From NCBI GenBank assembly GCA_023052935.1, contig CM041292.1, positions 97,331,237 to 97,395,236 of the forward strand: 64,000 nucleotides of DNA, in the 5' to 3' direction. This document shows positions 47,174-58,566 of the stretch, in pieces. Position 1 is the first letter of the stretch; each line of letters starts with the position of its first letter. The notes beneath the pieces are model-generated. The model made no database searches, had not been told where the DNA came from, and worked only from the letters and a program-made list of their open reading frames with translations. The translations under genes and the position numbers were made by a program. The stretch comes from Piezodorus guildinii. Taxonomy: Eukaryota; Arthropoda; Insecta; Hemiptera; Pentatomidae.

Positions 47174-47527
47174 TCAACACTTAAATGAGCACACCTTAAC
47201 TTCCTTTTGTTAATTATTTATTTTATTTTATAACCATTCACATCATCTATCAACGTTTCGGGGTTGTTTCCCCATTCTCAAGACTTATTTTTTAAAAACA
47301 CTTTCTCATATATAATTTATTACTTCACTCCATAGCTTACTGCTATTCGTCTACATGGGTGTTCAATGACTTACAGTAAGCTAAATTATATATGAGAAAG
47401 TGTTTTTTTAAAAATAAGTCTTGAGAATGGGGAAACAACCCCGAAACGTTGATAGATGATGTGAATGGTTATGAAATAAAATAAATAATTAACAAAAGGA
47501 AGTTAAGGTGTGTTCATTTAAGTGTTA
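47174..47527. mobile_element. 354-bp foldback element with about 150-bp arms
   Basis: The left arm (47174-47330) and right arm (about 47383-47527) are nearly perfect inverted copies around a unique centre of about 50 bp. Each arm carries the hairpin GGGG / CCCC followed by GAAACGTTG (47251-47284 minus, 47419-47452 plus). No ORF. Confidence 0.92.
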
Positions 47528-49404
47528 ATATTAAGAAAAACTTCCAGAAAAATTAAAAAAGAAAAGAAATTTAATATTCAAGCATCATAGAAAATGCTTT
47601 AGTCTTTCAACGGATAGAATAAGATCAATCTATTCCAGTAGAATTCGATGCATTTTTCAGTAAAGTTGGTGCTAATAAAAAAGAAATCCAACCGCATACC
47701 GTATTTCCTCCACTTTAGATATTTGAACTAGTTAAAGTTTTTGGCTAATGGAATTCTGGGGCATGAAAATTATTCGAAAGCTTGTAAACTATTTCAAGAC
47801 AAGATTCAATGCTTCAAATATTAAAAAATATATTTATCTTTTCCTTTTTTTAGGCTACTATTATTAGGTTGTAAAATGTTAGCTTGCTGTTTTATTAAAA
47901 ATAAATAATCGGTTTGGATGAAAAAAAAAAACAAATATTAAAGAAGAACAAACACAGATTTACAAATATATCCTGTGTTGATATTTTTATCATGCTTTGA
48001 TGTAACTTTCTGTATTATTTTTCATTTTTAAATATAAGAATGATTAAATTTGAAGTTACTCTCTTTAAATTCATTCTAGAGCCGTGGTACATAACAGAAT
48101 TTATATTTCATAGTTTGTTTTTATCTTTACAAATAATCTCTTTCTTTATACCATTATGACACGGTAAATTTATGAAATAGTGTTGTCCATTGTCATTTCT
48201 AATATCTGATAAAATAATATCAATCTGGATTAATCATCTAAGGTTTATTTATCATAAACTTTTATAATTTTCAATATATATTATAATGTGTTTATTGAAA
48301 CATGCTACATTTTCAAAAACGTAACTAAACAAGTTTTTTCTAAAATGATTTCTTTCTTTTACAAGATAGAAATCCCAACTTTGAGTGGCTGGTTAACTTT
48401 GCTGAATTGCTATGAAGACACAACGTACTGTTTCAATCTCGAAGGCAGCCTGAAGAAATAAAAGAGATAGAATGTACAAAGCCACATCACTAATATTAAA
48501 CTTGGTCTTGGAATTGACAAATCCAGCCTAGACAAATACTTTTTCTCCTTCTTTCTTTCTTCAAAGGTTCTCTTCATCCGTTTGTACTCTATTCTTGCAG
48601 CATCTCTACCTTCCTTAAAAAGGAGTGAGTTGGACCAAGAACCATCCGTTTACTAAGGCTTTTAGTAAGTACATTAAGATATTCTTTACATAACCCAGTA
48701 AAACCATTCTCTGTCAAAACGTGGGTCTTCCTCAGTTATTCACCCTAAAATGAAGTTCTTCGTTGTTTCCAGGACTTTATCGTACTTCTTCGGGAAATAT
48801 TTCGTTTCCAAGTATAGAATAAGAGTTGGGTAAAGAATCCTTACTTGAAAAATAGGAGTTCATGTGACCATTGGCTAATCCTTATTAAATGAGTTAAGAT
48901 TGTGTTTCACGTAAAGCCACAGTGAAATATTCAAGGAAAGAGTTAGCCAAGCAAAGGTACAGTATTTTATTTTGAAGATTAAATATTTGATCGTGTATTA
49001 AATATAAAGGATAAATTGATTCGGTTGGTGGTCATAAAACATTAGAAAATAGTAAAAAAACGATTTATCAATCAATGATTTAAACAGTAAAGGTTTAAAA
49101 AGTAAAAAAACAATTTATAAATCCGTAAAAAATAGTTGTTGTTTTTTACTATTTTCTAATCTTTTATGACCACAGCCGCCGCTCGGTTCATCTGATCCTT
49201 TATGTTATTTTATTTTATTAAATCACACTGCGATCCGAACTAGAATGGAGCGTTATGTTATAGTAATTCCTAAAACATTTGTTAAGATAAATTCTTGCTA
49301 GTAATATCGTCTTACTAATAGAGGTTTGTGTTTTTTTAATCAGATGTTTTAATATAATCGGATATTTAATCACAAGAGTTATGCTCAGCATTATGTTTCT
49401 AATT
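47528..49404. other. Region without recognised genes
   Basis: AT-rich. 48370-48870 is somewhat GC-richer and may be a decayed transposon; no motif could be assigned. Confidence 0.4.
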
Positions 49405-49800
49405 CATTTTTACTTTCACTTACCTATAAATAAAACATGTATTACGGAAAATTATTGCTATCTTGTAAAAGTAAAAGTATTGGCTGTCACGCAATGTCTA
49501 TCTATATTAAATTTAGTTCGAAAACGGATAAGTATAACATTTAAATTCAATATTTCAGAAGCGCATATGCCTGAGTTGTTATAGCAACTATTCTAACGAA
49601 ATCGGCTAACCTGAGGAGCCACTTTATACCATGCATTCTGTATTTTGTTGACGCTTTTCTCGTAAACGGCTCTAACGATTTTGATAAAGCTCGATATACC
49701 GATGTAAAATAAATTGGGTTTTAATATTATGTTGATTTCATTGTGATAGAGATAGTTGACAGGGCTTATTAGGTGCCGATATTTTCATTTATTTATTTTT
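49405..49800 (+). repeat. Dispersed repeat family 2, partial copy
   Basis: Begins TTTTACTTTCACTTACCTAT as at 61024, and includes GGAGCCACTTTATACCATGC and TAACGATTTTGATAAAGC, matching 8875-8950. Confidence 0.65.
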
Positions 49801-50113
49801 TTTATATTTTTCAGTTGTAAATTAGTTGTTTTTAGGTTATCATTCTATTGTACTTATTATCATTATTATTATGATCATTACTTCGTGATTTGTGTATGAG
49901 TGTGTGTGTGAGTGTACGTATATATTTTTCATTTTATTTATTTATTTTTTTTGGTTAATCTACTATACGTATGTAAATAATTAAGTTTGTAAATAATTCA
50001 ATCTATTTTATGTATTCTGGCCAGAAGAGCTATATTTATTTGTAACATCAATGTTATTCTTAAGGGACTATGTCCCAGAATAAAGTTCATTTTTCTATTC
50101 TATTCTATTCTAT
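49801..50113 (+). repeat. LINE 3' UTR end with TTCTA tail
   Basis: Ends with the hairpin GGGACTATGTCCC, then AATAAAG and a (TTCTA)n tail (50095-50113), an arrangement typical of a non-LTR retrotransposon 3' end. No coding sequence remains upstream. Confidence 0.55.
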
Positions 50114-51010
50114 ATTCGAAAAAATAACCATTTTATCTTGTTGCAATTTTTTTTTAAAACTAGTAAACAAACAAGTCGATCGAATTTGCTAACTAACTAA
50201 AGAAGGAAAGAAGAAAAATATTTTGTAGTTATTTATTTATTTATTTTTTTAACATAACAGTAGTATAGATAATGTTTTATTAAAGATAGTTTCATACATC
50301 TCATTAAGGGATGGAGGGGGGAGGGGGTATATCTATGGTGAAATAAAAGGAGACGTTTCTTGGATATGTAGGAATTCCTCCAAAAAAATTAATGGTTTAA
50401 AATGATTTTACATCTATAAACTAACCACCAGTTCAGATGCTCGAAGTTACTGTATAAGTTAGTCAAAATTAATTGAGCAACCTGCGTAAAAGGTTGTCTT
50501 TTTTAGTATAATGTAGAGTATTTTGGGATGTCAAACCACCTCTCTTTACCCAAAATCCTTCCCTCTCCCTCTCCAAAAAAATGTTACTCCCTCCCCTGAA
50601 AGAAAAAATACCCCGAAATCCGCCTCTATCCCTGTTAAAGAGGTACCTTTGATTTGCTTTTACTAAATATGTTTTCTTATGGTAGGAAAACTCCATTGTT
50701 TATCTTTTGTAGATTCGAAGAAAATAATCATATCATCTTGTTAGCATTGAAAAAAAAAAATTTCAACGTACAATTTCAACGAATGTAATATCTAATAAAG
50801 AAGTAAATCTCAATATAGCAGAAAAGAGCAAACATATTTAAAAAAAAAAGTAATATAGACAAATAATATACAGTTGAATGTTAAATGTTACATTTTATAC
50901 TAAGTTATATTTGGTAATAGAGGTTTAATGGAAAGCACTTAAAACTAAATGATATGGTAGATTTGTATTAGTTGATTATTTTATCCGAAATACATGATAA
51001 ATATAAATAA
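50114..51010. other. AT-rich stretch
   Basis: A purine/pyrimidine-biased patch at 50560-50640 gives spurious frames. Nothing recognised. Confidence 0.45.
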
Positions 51011-51075
51011 AACAATGGAGATAAGCGAAAGTCGAATGTTGAGCGCACCAGATTTTTTTTTCTCAATTAGAAGTT
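51011..51075 (+). repeat. Right-end fragment of dispersed repeat family 2
   Basis: GATAAGCGAAAGTCGAATG and GCGCACCAGATTTTTT match the right end at 62085-62120. Confidence 0.5.
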
Positions 51076-51189
51076 CTTTTTTTATTTATTCTTTATGGTA
51101 TCTGGAATTTCATCTAGCTAAACGCGTTTATTTTTTCTAATTAATCCCACAGTTATCATCCAAGCTATCGGTCACATCCCTAGAGACTG

Positions 51190-51425
51190 CCGAAAAATGT
51201 CTTAAACCGTTACCCGTGCTCCGGGCTATTAATATATATCCCAAGAGACGAGGGAGTGGGCAGGTTGGGGAGCGGGCTGGAAGATGGCTGGAACTGGAGG
51301 ATATTAAGCCTAACGATTGTCGCTGGCGGTCTGGACGCAGGCGCGGAACATGGGCACTAGTCTGCCGCCGGCGGGGGTACCTGAGGCCGCGCTCTCTGCT
51401 CTAGGCACTCGCTCTAGCGATCAGG
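51190..51425. promoter_or_regulatory. GC-rich, CpG-containing island
   Basis: About 230 bp of strikingly GC-rich sequence in an AT-rich setting, with many CG dinucleotides (e.g. GTCTGCCGCCGGCGGGGGTA). On the plus strand it ends in GATCAG|GTAACT, a plausible donor, and a 62-codon frame (51216-51404) lacks recognisable domains. It could be a first exon and promoter of a gene to the right, or a transposon piece. Confidence 0.35.
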
Positions 51426-52733
51426 TAACTCTCACTATAACTGTAGCCATAGTCATTCTAACTAATAGCTTATAGAAATAAACTAGGATTAAAACCAAAT
51501 AGAAGAAACCAGAACTTTCGAATATGCCATTTCTTATCTCATGTTAAACGCCAGTAATCCTTATCAAGCCACGTTTAAGTGGATTTTGGTCTGAATTATT
51601 TTTAATTTATAATATTAGAAATATCAATTAGACATCTGAATAGCTTATAAAAACCATCACTAACATATTTTTTAGCGATATCAAACCGATCATTGGAGGA
51701 CAATTAAAGATAGAGTATAGTCTACTGTTTTGATTTGAACAGGATTGTTAAACATTTAAAAAATAATCATTATTAAAGCATTGCATGTCGCGATCGTTAG
51801 CTTATGGTGTGGATAATATTAGATATATTAGAAAAATTCTCTAACTTTAATCTATAAAATTGTCACATAACAAAAGCTAAAACATTTTTTTTTTTTTTCT
51901 GCTTTAGAGTAGTAATCATCGTAAAATAAAACAGTTGCTATGTACGTTTGTACTTATCATATTTTTTTTAAATTTAAATTTATATAGAATTAAAATTCAA
52001 TATATTCTAAAATTTGAATATAAAACTAAATCAAATATTTCTCATCGGAATAAAATACTTTAAACTACTTTTTTGTTTTATATGTTTTCTATCAATAGTT
52101 ATATTTTATCTATATATAAATGAGTATATCAACCGATAATAATACAAATAATATTTATAAAATCCTCGCTTCATTAATTTCCAGTTTTTGTTTATGTTAT
52201 TAAAATATTCGAAAATTAAAATAGTATAAAATATCACAAATTATTTTATTCATTTATTCATTCTTCTTATAATTGTATGATCTACTGATAAAGAGTTGTT
52301 AAGAGATAAGCTTTAATTTTTTTTTTTTAGTAAAATTGTTTTACAAAATTAATAACATTGAAATAAAGTTTTATAATAATAATACTTTATTAAAATATTT
52401 AATCGGCATTAATTGGTAGAGTTAACATTAGATAATTCGGAGATAATTTGTTATCATATTTATTAAATTCTTTATACTACCTAGAAATTATTAAAATTAA
52501 AGCATTCTAATATTAAACATTATTAATTAAATATTAAACATTTTAATTGTACTAAATGAAAATTTATGAAGTTATATTTTATGTTTCCAAACAAAGTAGA
52601 ACTGTTGCTGTAATGTTAAAAAGAAAAGTCATACCGCTTTAACTATTTTTTATTGTTTTTACAATCCCAAACTATTATTAATAACTTGCATTTAGGCATT
52701 TAGTCCTTAGTTAGAGCTTTCATAATATTACGC

Positions 52734-52735
<2 letters not shown>
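51426..52735. other. AT-rich stretch
   Basis: No gene or repeat recognised. Confidence 0.5.

Positions 52736-52780
<45 letters not shown>
52736..52780. repeat. TA microsatellite
   Basis: Uninterrupted (TA)n of about 42 bp. Confidence 0.95.
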
Positions 52781-52781
<1 letters not shown>

Positions 52782-54414
52782 TTCATTATCTCTACTAATT
52801 ATTATGATGACAAATAATTATTCATTCTATGAAATTTACATGCAGTTCTGTGATGCGTTAATTTCGCTTATAGAATTGTAAGATTTTATAAAGACTTAAG
52901 ACTTAATTGTAAGACTTTATTTAATTTTTACTCTATTATATCATTTCCTTTTGGTAAGGAGAAAGAATTATTTGGAGCTAATTTAAAAAAAAAAATTCAT
53001 TATTATCTTTTTAAACATGGATGAAATTATGCATTCTTTGAGGTGATATTTATTCTTTGTCTTTATAGGAAATATTTAAGTGGATGATATGTCTTGTGTA
53101 ATATCTAAGATTTTTATCAAATTCCGGAGTTGTGAAAAAAAAAGCATCTTTTCTTTCTAATAAGTTAGTAAAAATAACCGTGATCTGATTATTTCCTCTT
53201 ATTCTAAAATGATCAATTAATTTATAAGCAATCATAGGCTAAATAATTGTTTATGATTAAATTATTAATTGTTTTTTCAACTTATTTTCGTGATGTAAAA
53301 GAATATCACCAATTTTTCATTATGGAATAAAAATAATTATTTATTTATTTATTCTAGAACAAGTCTCTTTAGAATAATACTTATTACAATAAATATGAAC
53401 TTTGATGCCTTAAAGTAAGAATAACAAATACAGTTAAAAGTAATAATTTAAGAAAAAGAGATGAGTAAACAGGTAATCTAGAAAAAAATAAAAATAAAAT
53501 AAGTAAATGAACCTCAAGTTCATGTACACAGCCGTGGCCTAAAAAAGAAATATACTATGGTTATCTAATTTTTTAAAAAATGTATAAAATAATATATATA
53601 CAAGCATCATAAAAAATAATTTTATTTATGTTTTTCTTTATATTAGGTAATGGAATGAAATACTTCAGTATTTTTTTTCCTTTTGAGAATATAATAATAC
53701 GTACATAATACCTAAATCAGATATTTTCATGTGATTAATTATGTTGGGTTCTAATGATTTTATTAAACTATGATACACTTTTTCATGATATTTTATTTGT
53801 AATAAGTTTCTGTGATTATACTTGTATTTTTATGTCGACGCCCTTATCGAAACTGAGTAAATCTCCATAAGCTCTTGAAAGCAAACTATAAAACGGAATG
53901 GACCCAAGCAACAGTTATTGCTCTGTTTATAAAACGATTAATTTTGAAGTAATGTTGGGGCTGGAAGAAGGGAAGCCCAAATATTTACTCGAGGAGGCAG
54001 TGCATCACCTCCCCTTCCTGACCTAGATTTCGACCCTTATCCCACTAAAAGGCGATATATGGTGTCCATCTCGTAAAACGTTCTCCTTTTAAGCTCTAAT
54101 TATCTTCCGAGGATTAACAGTTATAAGTCAATAAGAGTAAGCCTTTAACTTCAAGTGATATAGAGTAACCTAACTAACTCAATTTTTTAGAGAAGATAAA
54201 ATAAAGGAAACATAGTAACACTATTTAATCAACAATATAGAAAAATATATTAGAAAATGGCATATACCCGGGTTAAAAAAAAAATATAAATAGCACTTTA
54301 AAAAAATGCGATAATCTCAATATTACTTTTTGGCTTATATAACAATAACATGTAGGAAAATCACCTCAGCAAATGGAAGAATATTGAGTTGTAAAATAAG
54401 TTGGTACCGTTTAT
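52781..54414. other. AT-rich stretch
   Basis: A GC-richer patch at 53930-54080 is unassigned. No gene seen. Confidence 0.45.
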
Positions 54415-55215
54415 TTTTTATTTTTTTAACTTAATATTTTTATTTGCACCTGTATATGTTACAATCAGCAAATGAGTTATATATGATAAACATAGCATGG
54501 GTTGGCATGAGGGAGATAGTACCCAGTGGTGCATCCTTCTGACATTCAAAAACAAACTATTTTTTCAGGCTAGGAGGTCCCTCATCCAACTCCTTTTCAG
54601 CCTACGCCGAGTTATGTATGGTATGTCAGTTGTTGTTTGTTCTATGTCCATTTAGTTTGTCGTGAAATCGTTTGTAAGTCAGTCGAATGTGGTTTATTGT
54701 AGTTGGAATACGTAAGTCAGTGTGTAGGGTATCGTTTGATACATATGGTGGTGAGTTCATTGCTAGTCTTAAAAATTGCGATTGAAAGATTTGTATTTTT
54801 CGTATGTGTGTCTTTTTAGCAGGTCCGTATATTTGGTAAGCGTAAGTCCACATTGGTTTTAATAAATAAGTGTAAACATTTAGTTTCTGTCTGGTGGATA
54901 ATTTAGAACGTCTATGTAATATTGAATATAATAGTCTAAGTCGAAAGTTTAGCGTTTTACGTTTTGTCTTGACGTGTGGGCCCCATGTCAATCTTTTGTC
55001 AAATATTAGTCCTAAGTACGTTACTGTATTTGTTTGCGGTAAAGGGTGATTGTATATGTAAACTGAAGGGCAGATTCCGCGTCTAAGTGTAAATGTAATA
55101 TGTAGTGACTTGTCATGGTTAATTTTTAACTTCCATTTCTTACACCAGTTTTCTACGTTGTCCAAATGGTGTTGTAATATCATACTGGTTTGCATAGGGT
55201 CTGTATTTCTCGGGT
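54415..55215 (-). pseudogene. Jockey-like LINE, second subfamily, 5'-truncated
   Basis: A minus-strand frame of 189 codons from 55195: LQHHLDNVENWCKKWKLKIN, HITFTLRRG, TYLGLIFDKRLTWGPHVKTK, LLKPMWTYAYQIYGPAK and FLRLAMNSPPYVSNDTLHTD. This is the RT thumb and C-terminus of a Jockey-type protein, clearly diverged from the 37305 copy. It is truncated just after the catalytic motif region. An A-rich 3' tail lies near 54415-54450. Confidence 0.8.
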
Positions 55216-55264
55216 ACCGTTTTTGACTGGAGATTTCAATAAAAACTTTAGATTCATGTTTATA

Positions 55265-55515
55265 TTTTAATCAATTATATTCTGCGATATCACGATTCGA
55301 TACTGAGGACTGTCTGTGACCAATACTTGAATTTGGTCATCATCAACAGTTAAAGATCGGTCCGATCGCTTTGTATCTTCCATATCGAAGATTTCCTGTC
55401 CTGAACCGAGCAAACCACTTACGGGCAGTGCTTTCTCCTATGGCATCATCGCCGTACACAGTGCGAAGTTCGTTAACCATCTGTGCAGCAGATTTTCTAT
55501 TTCATTAATAAAAAA
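55265..55515 (-). pseudogene. mariner transposase, N-terminal remnant
   Basis: The minus strand reads SAAQMVNELRTVYGDDAIGE, then STARKWFARFRTGNLRYG, and, after a frame change, DDDQIQVLVTDSPQYRIVIS. This matches the double helix-turn-helix N-terminus of mariner transposases (W-F-x-K/R-F-R-x-G). Frameshifts; no catalytic region. Confidence 0.75.
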
Positions 55516-55796
55516 TCATTTAATGACGAAAATGTATTTTTTATTTTTCTATTTTTAAGCAAGCGAAATACCACATAAAGATAAAGAATCTCGGTTGAAA
55601 CTAACTCATAAAATCACCTCAACTAGTCTTTTTTCTACAATAGTAAACATTATTGTTCAAGTAAACATGATTTTATAAACACAGAGAGGATTAAATTGAA
55701 GTATTGGATATGGAAACATTACGAACTTATTTTACAACGAAATAAAAAAGATAAACAAACTTTTTTATATACAAAATAAAGGTGAAAATTGCGAAG
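55516..55796. other. AT-rich stretch
   Basis: Nothing recognised. Confidence 0.5.

Positions 55797-55845
<49 letters not shown>
55797..55845. repeat. TA microsatellite
   Basis: (TA)n just left of the 394-bp palindrome. Confidence 0.95.
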
Positions 55846-55848
<3 letters not shown>

Positions 55849-55872
55849 TGATCAGTTCTCGACTGTTGATAA

Positions 55873-56265
55873 TTTAAGTTTGTGTTGTTCTTAGGTTTCA
55901 GTCAATGAATAAACAATTTTATCTATGCGACGTTTCGAGAATTTATTGTTCTCATAATCATGCCTTAACAGTGGAAAAACAAAAAAAAAACAGAACATTA
56001 ATATTATTATACAATAATTAATATATGATGTTTATTGTTAGAGATATAAAGAAGAGTACATTGATTATTCATTGTTCAATGTACTCTTATTTATATCTCT
56101 AACCATAACATCATATATTAATTATTGTATAATAATATTAATGTTCTGTTTTTTTTTTGTTTTTCCACTGTTAAGGCATGATTATGAGAACAATAAATTC
56201 TCGAAACGTCGCATGGATAAAATTGTTTATTCATTGACTGAAACCTAAGAACAACACAAACTTAA

Positions 56266-56266
<1 letters not shown>
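55873..56266. mobile_element. 394-bp near-perfect palindrome (foldback element)
   Basis: Two arms of about 190 bp, inverted and almost identical, meet near 56070 with almost no spacer. Each carries the hairpin GAGAA / TTCTC followed by GAAACGTCGC (55927-55963 minus, 56177-56213 plus). TA microsatellites flank it. No ORF. Confidence 0.93.

Positions 56267-56292
<26 letters not shown>
56264..56292. repeat. TA microsatellite
   Basis: (TA)n between the palindrome and SINE1. Confidence 0.9.
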
Positions 56293-56293
<1 letters not shown>

Positions 56294-56296
<3 letters not shown>

Positions 56297-56595
56297 TGTA
56301 CCACTACAACCCATGAAGGGTTTTGGGCTCAGTACATATAGAGATTCGTACTGTTTCTAGGCCAACGGTAGTGCAATGAGGTGATTAGGCCTTAATCACG
56401 CTCAGCCGCCAGGTTTTTCCCCAATTAATTTGGGTACCCACTTTATAGAGGCTGGGTCTGCCCCAGAAGGGTCTCCATACCCTAGGGTCGCCCCCCGACT
56501 GATTGAACAGAATAAATAATATTCTGCCACAGCCGGGATTCGAACCCAGGACCCGGAGCAGACTAGTGCTCTCTATCCACTAGACCACGCCGCCC

Positions 56596-56597
<2 letters not shown>
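56294..56597 (-). mobile_element. SINE1, best full-length copy
   Basis: Minus-strand tRNA-derived SINE with an intact Pol III promoter: A box TGGTCTAGTGG and B box GGTTCGAATCC near its 5' end (56597 side). A body of about 200 bp follows, then a 3' tail ACCCTTCATGGGTTGTAGTG that matches the end of the RTE-like LINEs at 30370-30660 and 56950-57395. It lies inside TA microsatellite sequence on both sides. Confidence 0.9.
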
Positions 56598-56671
<74 letters not shown>

Positions 56672-56688
56672 GTATTTATATATACAAA
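56598..56688. repeat. TA microsatellite
   Basis: About 85 bp of (TA)n with a TATG/TATT imperfection at its right end. Confidence 0.95.
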
Positions 56689-56949
56689 ACACATGTCCTA
56701 CTGTAAAATACACGTAAATTAACAGACCCAGCTTTCTGTAGCAGCAAATTAAGACATAAATTATGATTCGGATACCTGATAATGAAGAGAATGAATTATT
56801 ATAAAAGTATGTAATGAGTTTTTTTTTTTAAATAATACAGTTCCTATCTTAATCAATAACGTTCTTAAGATAAAAGAAGAAGATGCATTAAAATGATTAA
56901 TTGTATTAATATAAAAATGGAAGTTTTTATCAGATTTATGAAAATGAAC

Positions 56950-57395
56950 AAAAGTTAACATAAAGAGAATTCTTATCCGTCCAGTATTATGTTATGGCTT
57001 GGAGATATGGACCACAATCAGGGGTGAAGATCTACTTCTCCTCACATTTGAAAGAAAAGTATTACGTCGAATTTACAGCGGTTTATACAAGAACAATGAA
57101 TGGAGAAGTAATCGAGAGCTGTACTACATGTACCACGAGACATCTCATTTATTGTCAAGATATTAAGACTCAGGTGGGCAGGGCATCTTGCCAGAATGTC
57201 TGACGATCTACCTATCAAGAGGAACATGATTGAGCCTTTGTATAGTCGTCGAAGAGTTGGTAGACCGAAGTTGCGATGGGCAGATTGTGTGGCCCAAGAC
57301 GCTAGAAAATATTTAAAGGCACAAAACAATGAAGCATGGCGGTTGCTATTAGAGGAAGCCGGGACCCTTCATCGGTTGTAGAGCTGATAAAACAA
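56950..57395 (+). pseudogene. RTE-like LINE (family B), 3' end
   Basis: Plus strand: VNIKRILIRPVLCYGLEIWT, LLLTFERKVLRRIYSGLYKN, then after one frame change near 57160 LRLRWAGHLARMSDDLPI, YSRRRVGRPKLRWADCVAQD and EAWRLLLEEAGTLHRL, TAG at 57379. This is the C-terminal part of the same family as 30370-30660, more complete. The end ACCCTTCATCGGTTGTAGAG is shared with SINE1. Confidence 0.8.
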
Positions 57396-58295
57396 GAAGA
57401 AAAGAAACAAGAGGACGTATAGAGTTCCTCCTAGGGCACACCCAGCCTTGATAAAGTGAGGAGCCGATAATTGATAATCAAACCAAGTGGCTTTTTTTTT
57501 TTAAATACTTTATTGATTATGATCAATCTATCGATTTATTGGCATAAATATGTCAACTCACAATTGAATGTTTCATATCAGCACGATGTTATTTTGTCGA
57601 TATAATCTGACTAGCAGCATTATTGCTGATTTTTATCAAAACTTGATAAATACAATGCAACTTTGAACAATTTACAATTGTAGAAAAACAAAGAATTATT
57701 TTTATAAAGAGTAATTATATCGTTGGTATAACATATGCTTTTTGAGGTAATGATTTTAGGAAAATTAACTTGAAGCCATAGAATGTTATTGAGATTGATG
57801 AAAATGGGGTAAACGTATGTTGTGGGAGGTAATACTTAATTTATTTATATTATTAAAAAAAAAAAAAAAAGATATATTGATTACAAATAAATGAAAGCTG
57901 CCTGATGTTCGCTCTACATTGTTATTCAATTCTTTAATCAAAGAGTTACAAAATCATTATGCTAATAAAACAAAAGGTAAATTTCTTTCTGAAACTAGTT
58001 CGCCATCGAATAATATATAGATTAATATCAAACTGATATCAAGTTATATTTATTTTAGTTTTCGCTTTTCAGCAACCCGTGCTCTCCAAATAGGAACATT
58101 GGTTCTTCTATATTAAGTATATAGTATTTTAATTAGTACAATACATCTATAGATTATGAAATATATAGAACAGGAGTATTAGTTGTGTAATTTTATGTAA
58201 GGTATTAATTATATAAAAATGTGAATCGAATTTTAGTCACTGATAATGTGAAATGATTGGAAATTGTGAATATGGTTGAAACTATTAAAAAAAAA
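57396..58295. other. AT-rich stretch
   Basis: No gene or repeat recognised; a long A run near 57855-57870. Confidence 0.5.
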
Positions 58296-58566
58296 AACAT
58301 GTACCTCTACAAAGGTCTTGGATTCAGTACATATCTCTATATTCTTGAGATTCATACTGTTTTTGGGCCAATTGTCGTGTAATGAGGTGATTAGACCGAG
58401 ATTTTCCGAGTTTTTTGGACACCCAATTTTTAGATGCTGGATCTACCCCAGGAGCGTCTCCATACTCCAGGATCGCCCCATATAATATTAACTCACAGCC
58501 GAGAATCGAACCCAGGACCCGGAGAACAGTAGACTAGTGCTCTATTCTCTAGACCACGCCGCTCCT
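58296..58566 (-). mobile_element. SINE1 copy
   Basis: Minus-strand SINE1 with A-box region (CTCTAGACCACGCCGCTCC on the plus strand) and B box (GAATCGAACCC); body shortened and diverged relative to 56294-56597. Confidence 0.8.

Noticed and set aside
50469..50696. 75-codon minus-strand frame rich in Arg and Gly
   Set aside because: Arises from a purine-biased low-complexity patch; no domain and no splice context.
56530..56597. Possible tRNA genes (clean A and B boxes here and at 58500-58566, 29280-29352, 16555-16625)
   Set aside because: Each is the head of a longer repeated SINE; none folds into a full cloverleaf with acceptor stem closure at a gene boundary.
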